A stretch of DNA of 9,601 nt from Moraxellaceae bacterium. GTDB lineage: Bacteria > Pseudomonadota > Gammaproteobacteria > Pseudomonadales > Moraxellaceae. The notes below the pieces were generated by a model. It searched no databases. It was not told the origin of the DNA and saw only the letters and a list, made by a program, of their open reading frames with translations. Where the stretch lies: NCBI GenBank assembly GCA_030684415.1, contig JAUXNL010000269.1, positions 1 to 9,601 of the forward strand, written 5' to 3'. The translations under genes and the position numbers were made by a program. Shown here piece by piece: positions 1 through 6,675 of this stretch; positions within the stretch are counted from its first letter, which is position 1, and each line of letters opens with the position of its first letter.

Positions 1-603
1 GGCGCCGATATCGATAATCGCCACCGTACCCTCAGGACCACTGGAAACAGAGTCCCCGATCAGTGTGAAGGCCCGCTCCATGGCGTAGGCCTCGACATCG
101 ACCACCTTGGAGACCAAGCCGCCAATCTCGAGCGCATCGACACGCAGCTCGACGTTTTCGTTACGGGAGGCGGCCAGCAGCACTGTCACCCGGGCCGGAT
201 TGTTCTCCAGCGGCTCCACCACCTCGAAGTCGATGCTGACTTCTTCCATCGGGTAGGGAATGTACTGGTCGGCCTCAAGGCGAATCTGGGACTCGCGCTC
301 GTCATCGGTCAGATCGGCGTCCATCTCGATGATCTTGGTGATCACCGCCGACCCAGCCACGGCAACCGCCGCCTGCTTGGCGGAAGGCTTGGCGCGAGCC
401 ATCAGCTTCTTGATGGCCTCCCCCACGCCTTCCACGTCGTTGATGTTCTTTTCGACCACCGCGTTTTGCGGCAAGGGCTCCACCCCGTAGGACTCCACAC
501 GGTAGCGGTCACCTTGACGGCTCAGCTCCAGCAGCTTGACCGAGGTGGAACTGATGTCCAGCCCGAGCAGCGCGGAGTTTGTTTTCCGAAGGAAGGGCAG
601 CAC
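1..603 (-). CDS. pilM: Type IV pilus inner-membrane platform protein PilM (5' part, runs off window)
   Basis: This is an actin-like (FtsA-fold) ATPase-family protein. In the PilMNOPQ alignment complex it sits on the cytoplasmic face of the inner membrane, binds the N-terminus of PilN and links it to the pilus motor. The first 201 residues are present; the reading frame is still open at position 1, so the rest and pilNOPQ should lie to the left. Residues 12-26 read LLGLDISSTSVKLLE, the typical PilM phosphate-1 motif. A typical PilM segment at about 85-120 includes DQYIPYP. The start chosen is GTG at 603-601. It is preceded on the minus strand by AGGGAA (611-616) at a 7-base spacing, and it places the conserved motif at the usual distance from the N-terminus. 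It is divergent from ponA, as in Pseudomonas. Identification is firm; the GTG start is likely. Confidence 0.95.
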   Translation of the reverse strand, partial: MLPFLRKTNSALLGLDISSTSVKLLELSRQGDRYRVESYGVEPLPQNAVVEKNINDVEGVGEAIKKLMARAKPSAKQAAVAVAGSAVITKIIEMDADLTDDERESQIRLEADQYIPYPMEEVSIDFEVVEPLENNPARVTVLLAASRNENVELRVDALEIGGLVSKVVDVEAYAMERAFTLIGDSVSSGPEGTVAIIDIGA

Positions 604-668
604 GATTGGATTCCCTTTTATTTTTTCTATGGAAAATGTGCACTTACGTCACATTTATGTACAACTAC

Positions 669-697
669 ATTAAATACTAGTCTTATCACGAGCGCAA
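669..697 (-). promoter_or_regulatory. Candidate sigma70 promoter of pilM
   Basis: Read on the minus strand, TTGCGC (692-697) and TTTAAT (669-674) are separated by 17 bases. The -10 matches the consensus at 5 of 6 positions and the -35 at 3 of 6. Its -35 directly abuts the -35 of the ponA promoter candidate. A second possibility closer to pilM is GTGACG followed 17 bases later by TAGAAA. I cannot decide between them from sequence. Confidence 0.35.
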
Positions 698-728
698 TTG
701 CCGTACAAGACCTGCATCCGCGTATAAT
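698..728 (+). promoter_or_regulatory. Candidate sigma70 promoter of ponA
   Basis: A perfect -10 hexamer TATAAT lies at 723-728. TTGCCG at 698-703 is the best -35, but the 19-base spacing is longer than the optimal 17, so the promoter may be moderate or helped by an activator. Transcription would begin near 735, giving a leader of about 70 bases before the ponA start at 806. Confidence 0.6.
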
Positions 729-796
729 CCCCTGCCGGGGCTGAATTGCTCACAATAAAACACTCAAGCGACTGATAAATAATGATTTTTTCAAAA

Positions 797-804
797 AAGG
801 CAGG
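797..804 (+). promoter_or_regulatory. Ribosome binding site deciding the ponA start
   Basis: AAGGCAGG lies just before ATG 806, with AAGG ending 5 bases upstream. The in-frame ATG at 782 has only AT-rich sequence before it and no Shine-Dalgarno match. This favours 806 as the start. Confidence 0.55.
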
Positions 805-805
805 C

Positions 806-3214
806 ATGTGGGAGCGCATTGTGGCGCTTTTGCTCTTTCCATTTTGTGGCTTGCTGCTCACTCTGGCAGGGCTCTATCTGTATCTGGCGCCACGCCTGCC
901 TGACGTGGAAACGCTCAAAGAGGTCCGTTTTGAGACCCCCTTGCAGGTCCTGTCCCGCGATGGGCGGCTGATTGCCGAGTTCGGCGAGAAGCACACTGCC
1001 CCTCTGCGCTATGAGCAAATCCCCCCCTTGCTCATCAAGGCCATCCTGGCAGCAGAGGATGACCGCTTCTTCGAACACGAAGGGATCAACGCTAAAGGAC
1101 TGGCGCGTGCGTTTGTCGACATTGCCCGCACCGGCTCCATCCAGTCCGGCGGCTCTACCATTACCATGCAGGTCGCCAAGAACTACTTTTTGTCATCCGA
1201 GCGCACTTTTAGCCGCAAGTTCACGGAAATCCTGCTGGCCAAAGACATCGAAGACACGCTCAGCAAGGAAGAAATCCTTTCTCTTTATATCAACAAGATT
1301 TTCCTGGGGCACCGGGCCTACGGCATCGGCGCTGCCGCAATGGTCTATTACGGCAAGAAAGTGGACGAGCTGACACTGGCGGAAATGGCCATGATTGCCG
1401 GCCTGCCCAAGGCGCCGTCGGCCTTCAACCCCGTGAATAACCCGAAGCGGGCGCTCATCCGCCGGGACTGGATTCTGGGGCGCATGCTGGGCCTGGGGTA
1501 TATCGACCAGGCCCAGCATGATGCCGCTGTGAAGATGCCTGTTGGCCTCAACTTCCGCGCCACCTATGCCGACGTGAATGCGCCTTGGCTGGCCGAAATG
1601 GTGCGCGAAGCGCTGGTCAGCCAGTTTGGTGACGACATCTACCTGTCCGGCTACAAGGTCTACACCACCGTGTCGGCCAGCCGGCAAAACGCTGCGTCGC
1701 GAGCGGTCATTGACGGCCTTCTGGCCTATGACCGGCGCCACGGCTGGCGCGGCGCAGAAGACAGCGGCGCCACCGCACTTGCTGTCCGTTATCCGGTCGG
1801 CGGCCTCGTCGCAGCCCGCATCACCACGCTGACCGAAAAAGGGGCTGATGCCGTGCTGAAAAATGGCACCGCGCTGTATATCCCCTGGGAGAACATGAGC
1901 TGGGCCCGCCCCTATGTGAACGTCAACCGGGTGGGGCCTTCGCCCAAGAAGCCGGCGGACATTCTCAAGGAGGACGATGTGATTCGCGTGCGGCAGCGGG
2001 CGGATCAGCAATGGGAGCTGGTACAAGTTCCGGCCGTACAAGGCCAGCTCGTGGCGTTGGATCGGGATAGCGGCGCCATTGAGGCGCTGGTCGGTGGCTT
2101 CGACTACACCAACAGCAAGTTCAACCGCGCCATTCAGGGTTGGCGTCAGGCAGGCTCGACGCTCAAGCCCTTCATTTATTCACTGGCGCTGGAAAGCGGC
2201 TACACGCCCGCCAGCATCATCAATGACGCCCCGCTGACCTATGGCGAAGGCGCCAATGCCTGGCGCCCGGGCAACTCGGATGGCGAGTTTCTGGGTCCGA
2301 TTCGCTTGCGACGTGCGCTGTACATGTCGCGCAACACCGTCTCGATCCGGCTGCTGCAAGCCGTGGGCATCAGCGAAGCCAAGCGCTATCTGACCCGCTT
2401 CGGCTTTCCGGGTGATCGCATGGAGCAAAACCTGACGCTGGCGCTGGGCTCCGCCGAGGTATTGCCTCTGCAGATGGCCGCCGGCTATACCGCCATCGCC
2501 AACGGCGGACTGCATGTCACGCCCTACTTCATTGACCGGGTGGAAGACGCAACCGGCAAAGTCCTCTTCAAGGCGACGCCCAAACGGGTGTGTCGCCAGT
2601 GCGAAGTGCCGGACCCTTTACCGGCCCCCGACGCCGCTCCGAGCGAAATTTCGGGAGAGGGCAGCAGGATTACCGTCACAGAGCCTCCGGCACCCGCCAT
2701 GCCTTTTGTGCCCGACTACCCCGTGGCGCCGCGCATCATGAGCGCCCGTGCGGCGTGGCAGATGCAGACCATTCTTCGTGATGTCGTACTCCGAGGCACA
2801 GGCCGGTCTGCGCTCAGCCTCGGCCGTGGCGACCTTGGCGGCAAGACCGGCACCACCAACGACGCCAAAGACGCTTGGTTTGCGGGGTTTGGCGGCGATC
2901 TGGTGACGGTGACCTGGGTGGGCTTTGATCAACCCCAAACCCTGGGCCGCGTGGAGTACGGTGGATTTGCCGCACTCCCACTCTGGAACAGCTTCATGGG
3001 GCCGGCCCTCAAAGGCATCCCTGAATATCACCCGCCCATGCCGCCAGGCCTCGTTGCCGTCCGTGTGCGCCTGGACAATGGCCAGCGCACGACGGAAGGC
3101 GATCCGGACAGCTACATCGACTGGCTGCAAGTTGAAAAGCTGCCCGCCGAAGCCCCTGCCGGTAGCTCGGAGGCCGATGCCATGCCCCAGGCGCGTCCCG
3201 AGGATATCTTCTGA
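806..3214 (+). CDS. ponA (mrcA): Penicillin-binding protein 1A, bifunctional transglycosylase/transpeptidase
   Basis: A class A PBP that polymerises lipid II into glycan strands and cross-links the stem peptides on the periplasmic side of the inner membrane. With start 806 the protein has 802 residues, normal for PBP1a; ATG 782 would add eight. Residues ~4-27 form the single membrane anchor. The GT51 domain follows, with AEDDRFFEHEG at 83-93 (catalytic Glu84) and GGSTITMQ at 115-122. An OB-type linker lies at roughly 300-410. The transpeptidase domain has all three motifs: STLK 451-454 (acyl-serine Ser451), SRN 508-510 and KTGT 680-683. An insertion at ~593-640, rich in Pro, Ala and Glu, separates SRN from KTGT and contains a CxxC pair (Cys595, Cys598). 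It is divergent from pilM with its own promoter candidate. No frame damage is seen. Confidence 0.97.
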   Translation: MWERIVALLLFPFCGLLLTLAGLYLYLAPRLPDVETLKEVRFETPLQVLSRDGRLIAEFGEKHTAPLRYEQIPPLLIKAILAAEDDRFFEHEGINAKGLARAFVDIARTGSIQSGGSTITMQVAKNYFLSSERTFSRKFTEILLAKDIEDTLSKEEILSLYINKIFLGHRAYGIGAAAMVYYGKKVDELTLAEMAMIAGLPKAPSAFNPVNNPKRALIRRDWILGRMLGLGYIDQAQHDAAVKMPVGLNFRATYADVNAPWLAEMVREALVSQFGDDIYLSGYKVYTTVSASRQNAASRAVIDGLLAYDRRHGWRGAEDSGATALAVRYPVGGLVAARITTLTEKGADAVLKNGTALYIPWENMSWARPYVNVNRVGPSPKKPADILKEDDVIRVRQRADQQWELVQVPAVQGQLVALDRDSGAIEALVGGFDYTNSKFNRAIQGWRQAGSTLKPFIYSLALESGYTPASIINDAPLTYGEGANAWRPGNSDGEFLGPIRLRRALYMSRNTVSIRLLQAVGISEAKRYLTRFGFPGDRMEQNLTLALGSAEVLPLQMAAGYTAIANGGLHVTPYFIDRVEDATGKVLFKATPKRVCRQCEVPDPLPAPDAAPSEISGEGSRITVTEPPAPAMPFVPDYPVAPRIMSARAAWQMQTILRDVVLRGTGRSALSLGRGDLGGKTGTTNDAKDAWFAGFGGDLVTVTWVGFDQPQTLGRVEYGGFAALPLWNSFMGPALKGIPEYHPPMPPGLVAVRVRLDNGQRTTEGDPDSYIDWLQVEKLPAEAPAGSSEADAMPQARPEDIF

Positions 3215-3216
3215 CA

Positions 3217-3306
3217 GCTTGCTGAACCGGGCTTTTTCAGCCCGCGTCCGGCACCTGCCCGGAATCGCCCCACGCTGAGTCCATCACTCCAGCGTGATGG
3301 ATTCGC
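3217..3306 (+). repeat. Dispersed hairpin repeat, copy A
   Basis: It begins GCTTGCTGAA two bases after the ponA stop codon and ends GTGATGGATTCGC. It is collinear with the copy at 9490-9592, sharing the GGGCTTTTTCAGCCC block, the TCCGGCACCT spacer word (3247-3256) and the terminal hairpin. Compared with that copy it lacks about 11-13 bases of the first hairpin's left arm, so its first hairpin is a shorter CGGGCT / AGCCCG stem (3228-3233 and 3239-3244). The second hairpin is TCCATCAC / GTGATGGA (3280-3287 and 3294-3301). Confidence 0.85.
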
Positions 3307-3333
3307 GACCCAGCCATCTCTGGCCGGGAAGCC

Positions 3334-3357
3334 GCTTGCTGAACAGCGCTTTTCAGC
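3334..3357 (+). repeat. Dispersed hairpin repeat, shortened copy B
   Basis: It starts with the same GCTTGCTGAA word, then continues to TTTTCAGC, forming a GCTGAA / TTCAGC stem (3338-3343 and 3352-3357). It lacks the spacer and second hairpin of copy A. It lies 27 bases after copy A in the same orientation. Its 17 bases at 3340-3356 match the reverse complement of 6677-6693 at 16 positions. Confidence 0.65.
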
Positions 3358-3362
3358 CAGCA

Positions 3363-3386
3363 GCGAAGCGAAGTCACTCGCTTCGC
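3363..3386. repeat. Perfect 9-bp inverted repeat
   Basis: GCGAAGCGA and TCGCTTCGC enclose a six-base loop (3372-3377). It directly follows repeat copy B and has no T-run after it, so it is not a classic terminator. It may be part of the repeat cluster or an RNA-stabilising stem in the ponA 3' region. Confidence 0.5.
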
Positions 3387-3687
3387 CCGGCCCCCCTGCC
3401 GAAGAGCTGGCCCTCCAACCACCAAGGGCTTGTCGAGAGACTCGAACACAGGCGGCTTCGAATTATTCAGAGGCGCTCTGGACACTACGGCTCGCCACTC
3501 CATCGGCCATCTCGAAAAGGCAGCCGATCAATCTCTTGTTCAGGCCATCACCCCTCAGACAAGAGCTCATCACAGCAGGCATGGAGTAAGGCCTGGCACA
3601 TCGATCATCCACGGCAAAGCGCCTGGAAGAGAGGACGTCGCAACATTCGGCGACGCTGTTTCAGCGCCGCCGCGCCAAGCGCACATG

Positions 3688-3715
3688 AAAAAGCCCGGCA
3701 ATGCCGGGCTTTTTT
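3688..3715. terminator. Bidirectional intrinsic terminator between ponA and rpmE
   Basis: A perfect GCCCGGC / GCCGGGC stem (3693-3699 and 3703-3709) with a three-base loop. It is flanked by A5 on the left and T6 on the right, so it works on both strands. On the minus strand it lies about 40 bases after the rpmE stop codon and should end that transcript. On the plus strand it would stop read-through from ponA, whose transcript would then carry a 3' tail of almost 500 bases. Confidence 0.9.
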
Positions 3716-3752
3716 GTACCGCAAGTTCGCAGAACAGGCTTTTCCACAGACC

Positions 3753-3971
3753 TCAGGCCTTGGAGAAGCTCCGGCCGCCGAAGCGCTGCTTGAACTTGTC
3801 GATACGGCCACCGGTGTCCACCACCTTCTGCGTGCCCGTGTAAAACGGGTGGCAGGCGGAACACACATCAAGGTGGATGTTCTTGGTCATGGTGGAACGG
3901 GTCTTGATCACGTTGCCGCAAGAGCAGGTCGCGGTGATCTCGTTATAGGCGGGATGAATGCCAGCTTTCAT
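3753..3971 (-). CDS. rpmE: 50S ribosomal protein L31, zinc-binding (C+) form
   Basis: A 72-residue protein of the large ribosomal subunit that contributes to the bridge with the 30S subunit. The whole sequence fits the bacterial L31 family: MKAGIHPAYNEI at the start, STM at 27-29, HPFYTG at 41-46 and the TGG...RF C-terminal region. All four zinc-ligand cysteines are present (Cys16, Cys18, Cys37, Cys40). This marks the zinc-dependent C+ type rather than the Cys-less paralogue expressed on zinc limitation. The frame is open further upstream, but the start at 3971 has GGAG (3981-3984 on this strand) nine bases before it and matches the family N-terminus. It is divergent from priA and convergent with ponA, as a single-gene unit ending at the terminator around 3700. 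Confidence 0.98.
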   Translation of the reverse strand: MKAGIHPAYNEITATCSCGNVIKTRSTMTKNIHLDVCSACHPFYTGTQKVVDTGGRIDKFKQRFGGRSFSKA

Positions 3972-4024
3972 GATCGTTATCTCCAGAGAATGGTGGATGC
4001 GCCATCGCCCCCCTGCGTCAGCCT

Positions 4025-4039
4025 GTTTTTCGCAAAAAC
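4025..4039. repeat. Inverted repeat in the rpmE/priA gap
   Basis: GTTTTT and AAAAAC flank CGC, a perfect six-base-pair symmetry about 50 bases upstream of the rpmE start. It lies in the divergent rpmE/priA region. It could be a protein site or a weak hairpin in the rpmE leader; nothing more can be said from sequence. Confidence 0.3.
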
Positions 4040-4200
4040 ACCGGAAAAACCGCATCTAGCAGGAACGATAGTCACACTCTCTTGGCCCACCCCGGCAGTC
4101 GCTTCGCCGGAGCCTGGCGCAACAAGGCCGCGAATCCTAGCAGAAGCCCCGGCGCCGACCAAGCCCGCCTGCACGATGGCAACAGGCGGAGCAGACAAGC

Positions 4201-4209
4201 TGGTAAGCT
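4201..4209 (+). promoter_or_regulatory. Possible extended -10 element of priA
   Basis: TGGTAAGCT has the TGn extension plus TAAGCT, which keeps the three most important consensus bases (T, A and final T). No good -35 is visible. If used, transcription would start at about 4215-4217, directly at the priA ATG (4218), giving a leaderless or nearly leaderless mRNA. This is consistent with the absence of a Shine-Dalgarno sequence there. Confidence 0.3.
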
Positions 4210-4217
4210 CCCGCGTC

Positions 4218-6440
4218 ATGACCCGGCACTATCTGCAACTGGCCCTGCCCTCTCCGCTACGCCAGACCTTCGACTACATACTGCCCGCCCGGATGGACCC
4301 GCCTCCCCCGGTGGGAGGGCGCGTGCGCGTGCCTTTCGGTCGGCAGTCGCTGCTGGGGATTGTGCTGGGCATCAGCACGCATACCACTATCGACGAAAGC
4401 CGCCTGCGCCCGGCAGATGAGTCGCTGGACACCGAAGCCCTGCTACCGGACTCGCTATTCCGCTTGCTGTGCTGGGCGGCGGACTACTACCAGCATCCGG
4501 TGGGCGAAGTCTTCGATACCGCGCTCCCGGTGCTGTTGCGTCAGGGCGAAGCACTCGCATCAGCCGGCGAACTGCGCTGGCGCACGACCCGGCTCGGCCA
4601 GCTCTTCCCGCTGGACGGCAACATCCGGCGCGCCCCAAAGCAGCTAGCCGCGCTCACCGTGCTGAGGGAACACGCTGACGGCATGATCCCTCCACTACTG
4701 GCAGGGCTTGGCATCGAAAGACCCACACTGCTTGCCCTGGAAAAAAAGGGACTGGTGGAGTCCGTGCACATCGCTCCGCCGGCGCGGGAGCAAGCCGTGC
4801 AGTCACTGCGTGAGGCGCCTCTGGCGCTGCACGACGAACAGCAAGTGGCCGTCAGTGCAGTCATCGACAGTCTCGGTAGCTTCCAGCCTTTTTTGCTTTT
4901 TGGTGTGACCGGCTCCGGCAAGACCGAGGTCTACCTGCAAGCGATTGCCGCCACCCTCGCCCGCGGCGAACAAGCCTTGGTACTGGTGCCGGAAATCGGC
5001 CTGACGCCGCAGACCGTCGCCCGCTTCCGCGCCCGCTTCATGACCGACATTGCCGTGCTGCACTCCGGCCGCAACGAGCGCGAGCGCCTGGAGGCCTGGC
5101 GAGCCGCGCGCTCCGGCCGCGCCGGCATCATCATTGGTACGCGTTCCGCCATTTTCACGCCATTAGCCAGGCCCGGACTGATCATTGTCGATGAGGAGCA
5201 CGACCTCTCTTTCAAACAACATGAAGGCTTCCGCTATCACGCCCGCGATCTCGCCGTCAGGCGGGCACAGTTGGAAGGCATTCCCGTACTGCTGGGCTCG
5301 GCCACTCCCTCCCTGGAATCACTGGCCAACGCTGGCGCCGGCCGCTATCGCCTGCTGCGACTGAAAGAGCGTGCCGCCGGTGCACGCACGCCCGACTTTC
5401 ACCTGATCGACCTGCGCGCGCAAAAAATGCGGGAGGGATTTTCCGAGCCGCTGCTGAAAACCATTGCGGCCACCCTGAAAAAGAACGAGCAGGTGCTGGT
5501 CTTCATCAACCGGCGCGGCTTTGCGCCGGTACTGCTCTGCCATGAGTGCGGCTGGCAGGCCCACTGCCAGCGCTGTGATGCGCGGCCGACGCTGCATCGC
5601 CAAGCCGATGCCGGTCGCTGGCGACTGCATTGCCATCACTGTGGAACCGAAAGCCCGCCGCCCCGCCACTGCCCTTCCTGCGGCGCCACCGACCTACGCC
5701 CGGTCGGGCTTGGCACCGAACGTGTCGAGGAGTTGCTGCGCGCCGAGTTCCCCAAGGTGCCGCTGTTCCGGGTGGATCGCGACAGCACACGGCGGAAAAA
5801 CGCGCTCCATGACCTTTACCACGACATCCAGGCCGCCGGGCCGGCCTTGCTGGTGGGCACACAGATGCTCGCCAAGGGACATCACTTTCCGAAAGTGACG
5901 CTGGCCGCACTGCTTGATGTGGACGGCGGCCTGTTCGGTGCCGACTTCCGCGCACCCGAACACATGGCCCAGCTCATCCTGCAGGTCGCGGGGCGCGCCG
6001 GACGCGCCGACAAACCCGGCCTTGTCCTGCTGCAAACGCGTCAGCCCGAGCATGAGCTGCTGCGCGAGCTGGTCCGCAGCGGCTACCCAGCCTTTGCCGA
6101 GCGCGCACTGGCCGAGCGGCGTCAGCTCAACTTTCCGCCAGCAGGCCATCTGGTGCTGCTGCGCGCAGAAGCTACCAAGGCCGAATTACCGACCGAGTTC
6201 CTGCACGCCATCACCACGGCCGCCGCCACACTGGATTGCCCGGAGGTTCAACGCTGGGGCCCGGTGCCCGCGCCCATGGAGCGACGTGCTGGCCGTTTCC
6301 GTGCCCACCTCTTGCTGCAATGTTCCCAACGCGGGCCGTTGCGCGAATTGCTGACCAACCTGATCCCCCTTGTCGAAGCGTTGCCGATGGCGCGCCGCGT
6401 ACGCTGGTCCGTTGATGTCGACCCACAGGATTTGTCCTGA
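4218..6440 (+). CDS. priA: Primosomal protein N', replication restart helicase PriA
   Basis: A 3'-to-5' superfamily 2 DNA helicase that recognises abandoned forks and D-loops and starts reassembly of the replisome (PriB/DnaT, then DnaC/DnaB). 740 residues, the usual size. Residues 1-~105 form the 3' DNA-binding domain, followed by a winged-helix region. The helicase core shows Walker A GVTGSGKT at 229-236, Walker B DEEH at 325-328, GSATPS at 360-365, GTQM at 547-550 and QVAGRAGR at 589-596. The zinc module between the helicase lobes has all eight cysteines (441, 444, 450, 453, 472, 475, 485, 488). The start at 4218 begins MTRHYLQLALPSPL, matching the family N-terminus. The frame stays open back to 3294, but that extension runs antisense through rpmE and the terminator and is not coding. 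No Shine-Dalgarno match precedes the start. Confidence 0.97.
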   Translation: MTRHYLQLALPSPLRQTFDYILPARMDPPPPVGGRVRVPFGRQSLLGIVLGISTHTTIDESRLRPADESLDTEALLPDSLFRLLCWAADYYQHPVGEVFDTALPVLLRQGEALASAGELRWRTTRLGQLFPLDGNIRRAPKQLAALTVLREHADGMIPPLLAGLGIERPTLLALEKKGLVESVHIAPPAREQAVQSLREAPLALHDEQQVAVSAVIDSLGSFQPFLLFGVTGSGKTEVYLQAIAATLARGEQALVLVPEIGLTPQTVARFRARFMTDIAVLHSGRNERERLEAWRAARSGRAGIIIGTRSAIFTPLARPGLIIVDEEHDLSFKQHEGFRYHARDLAVRRAQLEGIPVLLGSATPSLESLANAGAGRYRLLRLKERAAGARTPDFHLIDLRAQKMREGFSEPLLKTIAATLKKNEQVLVFINRRGFAPVLLCHECGWQAHCQRCDARPTLHRQADAGRWRLHCHHCGTESPPPRHCPSCGATDLRPVGLGTERVEELLRAEFPKVPLFRVDRDSTRRKNALHDLYHDIQAAGPALLVGTQMLAKGHHFPKVTLAALLDVDGGLFGADFRAPEHMAQLILQVAGRAGRADKPGLVLLQTRQPEHELLRELVRSGYPAFAERALAERRQLNFPPAGHLVLLRAEATKAELPTEFLHAITTAAATLDCPEVQRWGPVPAPMERRAGRFRAHLLLQCSQRGPLRELLTNLIPLVEALPMARRVRWSVDVDPQDLS

Positions 6441-6455
6441 CATGCCGCTGGCATG
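6441..6455 (+). terminator. Small hairpin directly after priA stop
   Basis: CATGCC-GCT-GGCATG is a perfect six-bp stem starting on the base after the priA stop codon. The following bases (CCGATTCTCC) are only weakly T-rich, so termination here would be inefficient. Alternatively it only protects the mRNA 3' end. Confidence 0.3.
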
Positions 6456-6511
6456 CCGATTCTCCTCAGCCGCCAGAAGACATTCGCATCAGGCCGCAGG
6501 CCTTTAGCCGC

Positions 6512-6550
6512 GGGCTGAAAAAGCCTAGGATGGGCGTTTTTTCAGCAAGC
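6512..6550 (-). repeat. Dispersed hairpin repeat, copy C (first hairpin only, inverted)
   Basis: On the minus strand it reads GCTTGCTGAAAAAACGCCC, then the GGCTTTTTCAGCCCG block, nearly identical to the first half of the copy at 9490. The arms GCTGAAAAA and TTTTTCAGC lie at 6514-6522 and 6538-6546. The A-run, GC stem and T-run order resembles an intrinsic terminator on both strands, so it may end the priA transcript about 100 bases past the stop codon. The TCCGGCACCT spacer and second hairpin are missing. Confidence 0.8.
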
Positions 6551-6604
6551 AGTTGGGGACAGGGCTTTTGCAGCACACCACCAGCTCCCCCCTTTGTCGC
6601 CATC

Positions 6605-6628
6605 TCCTCCGCACTCAAAAGCGGAGGA
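6605..6628. repeat. Perfect 8-bp inverted repeat
   Basis: TCCTCCGC and GCGGAGGA enclose the loop ACTCAAAA. It lies between repeat copies C and E. No T-run follows, and the loop sequence gives no clue to function. Confidence 0.5.
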
Positions 6629-6675
6629 AAGCGGCCCGCGTATCGCGATCAGGCCTCCACGCCGTTTGACCGCCT

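Larger units (their letters stand above)
604..805. promoter_or_regulatory. Divergent pilM/ponA control region
   Basis: This gap of about 200 bases is clearly more AT-rich than the flanking genes and carries the signals for both divergent genes. It contains two nested small inverted repeats. One is AAATGTG / CACATTT (634-640 and 650-656, 9-base spacer). The other is ATGTA / TACAT (657-661 and 666-670, 4-base spacer). Both lie between the pilM start codon and the upstream pilM promoter candidate. The first resembles a CRP/Vfr site (TGTG...CACA), but its half-sites are one base further apart than the consensus, so I do not call it one. Open frames crossing this region are not credible genes. Confidence 0.6.
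3215..3752. other. Gene-free stretch between ponA and rpmE
   Basis: About 540 bases between convergent genes. It holds a nearly full hairpin repeat (3217-3306), a shorter relative (3334-3357), a 9-bp hairpin (3363-3386), a CGTCGC / GCGACG hairpin (3636-3655, 8-base loop) and the rpmE terminator (3688-3715). Between about 3390 and 3630 I see nothing recognisable. Open frames here run through the repeats and terminator and have no family resemblance. In P. aeruginosa, from memory, a malic-enzyme gene lies between ponA and rpmE; no trace of it is visible here. Confidence 0.7.

Noticed and set aside
634..656. Possible CRP/Vfr binding site TGTG...CACA.
   Set aside because: The distance between half-sites is one base more than in the consensus, so I report only an inverted repeat.
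3430..3843. A 137-codon plus-strand open frame after ponA.
   Set aside because: It crosses the bidirectional terminator and runs antisense into rpmE; its composition is not protein-like.
3294..4217. An open frame extends PriA by 308 residues at its N-terminus.
   Set aside because: PriA proteins begin at the sequence encoded from 4218. The extension passes antisense through rpmE and across a terminator hairpin and has no family resemblance.
3972..4217. Searched for an rpmE promoter or a Zur-type operator in the divergent gap.
   Set aside because: No convincing -35/-10 pair or Zur-like palindrome was found. The rpmE protein is the zinc-containing form, which is not the one expected to be Zur-repressed.
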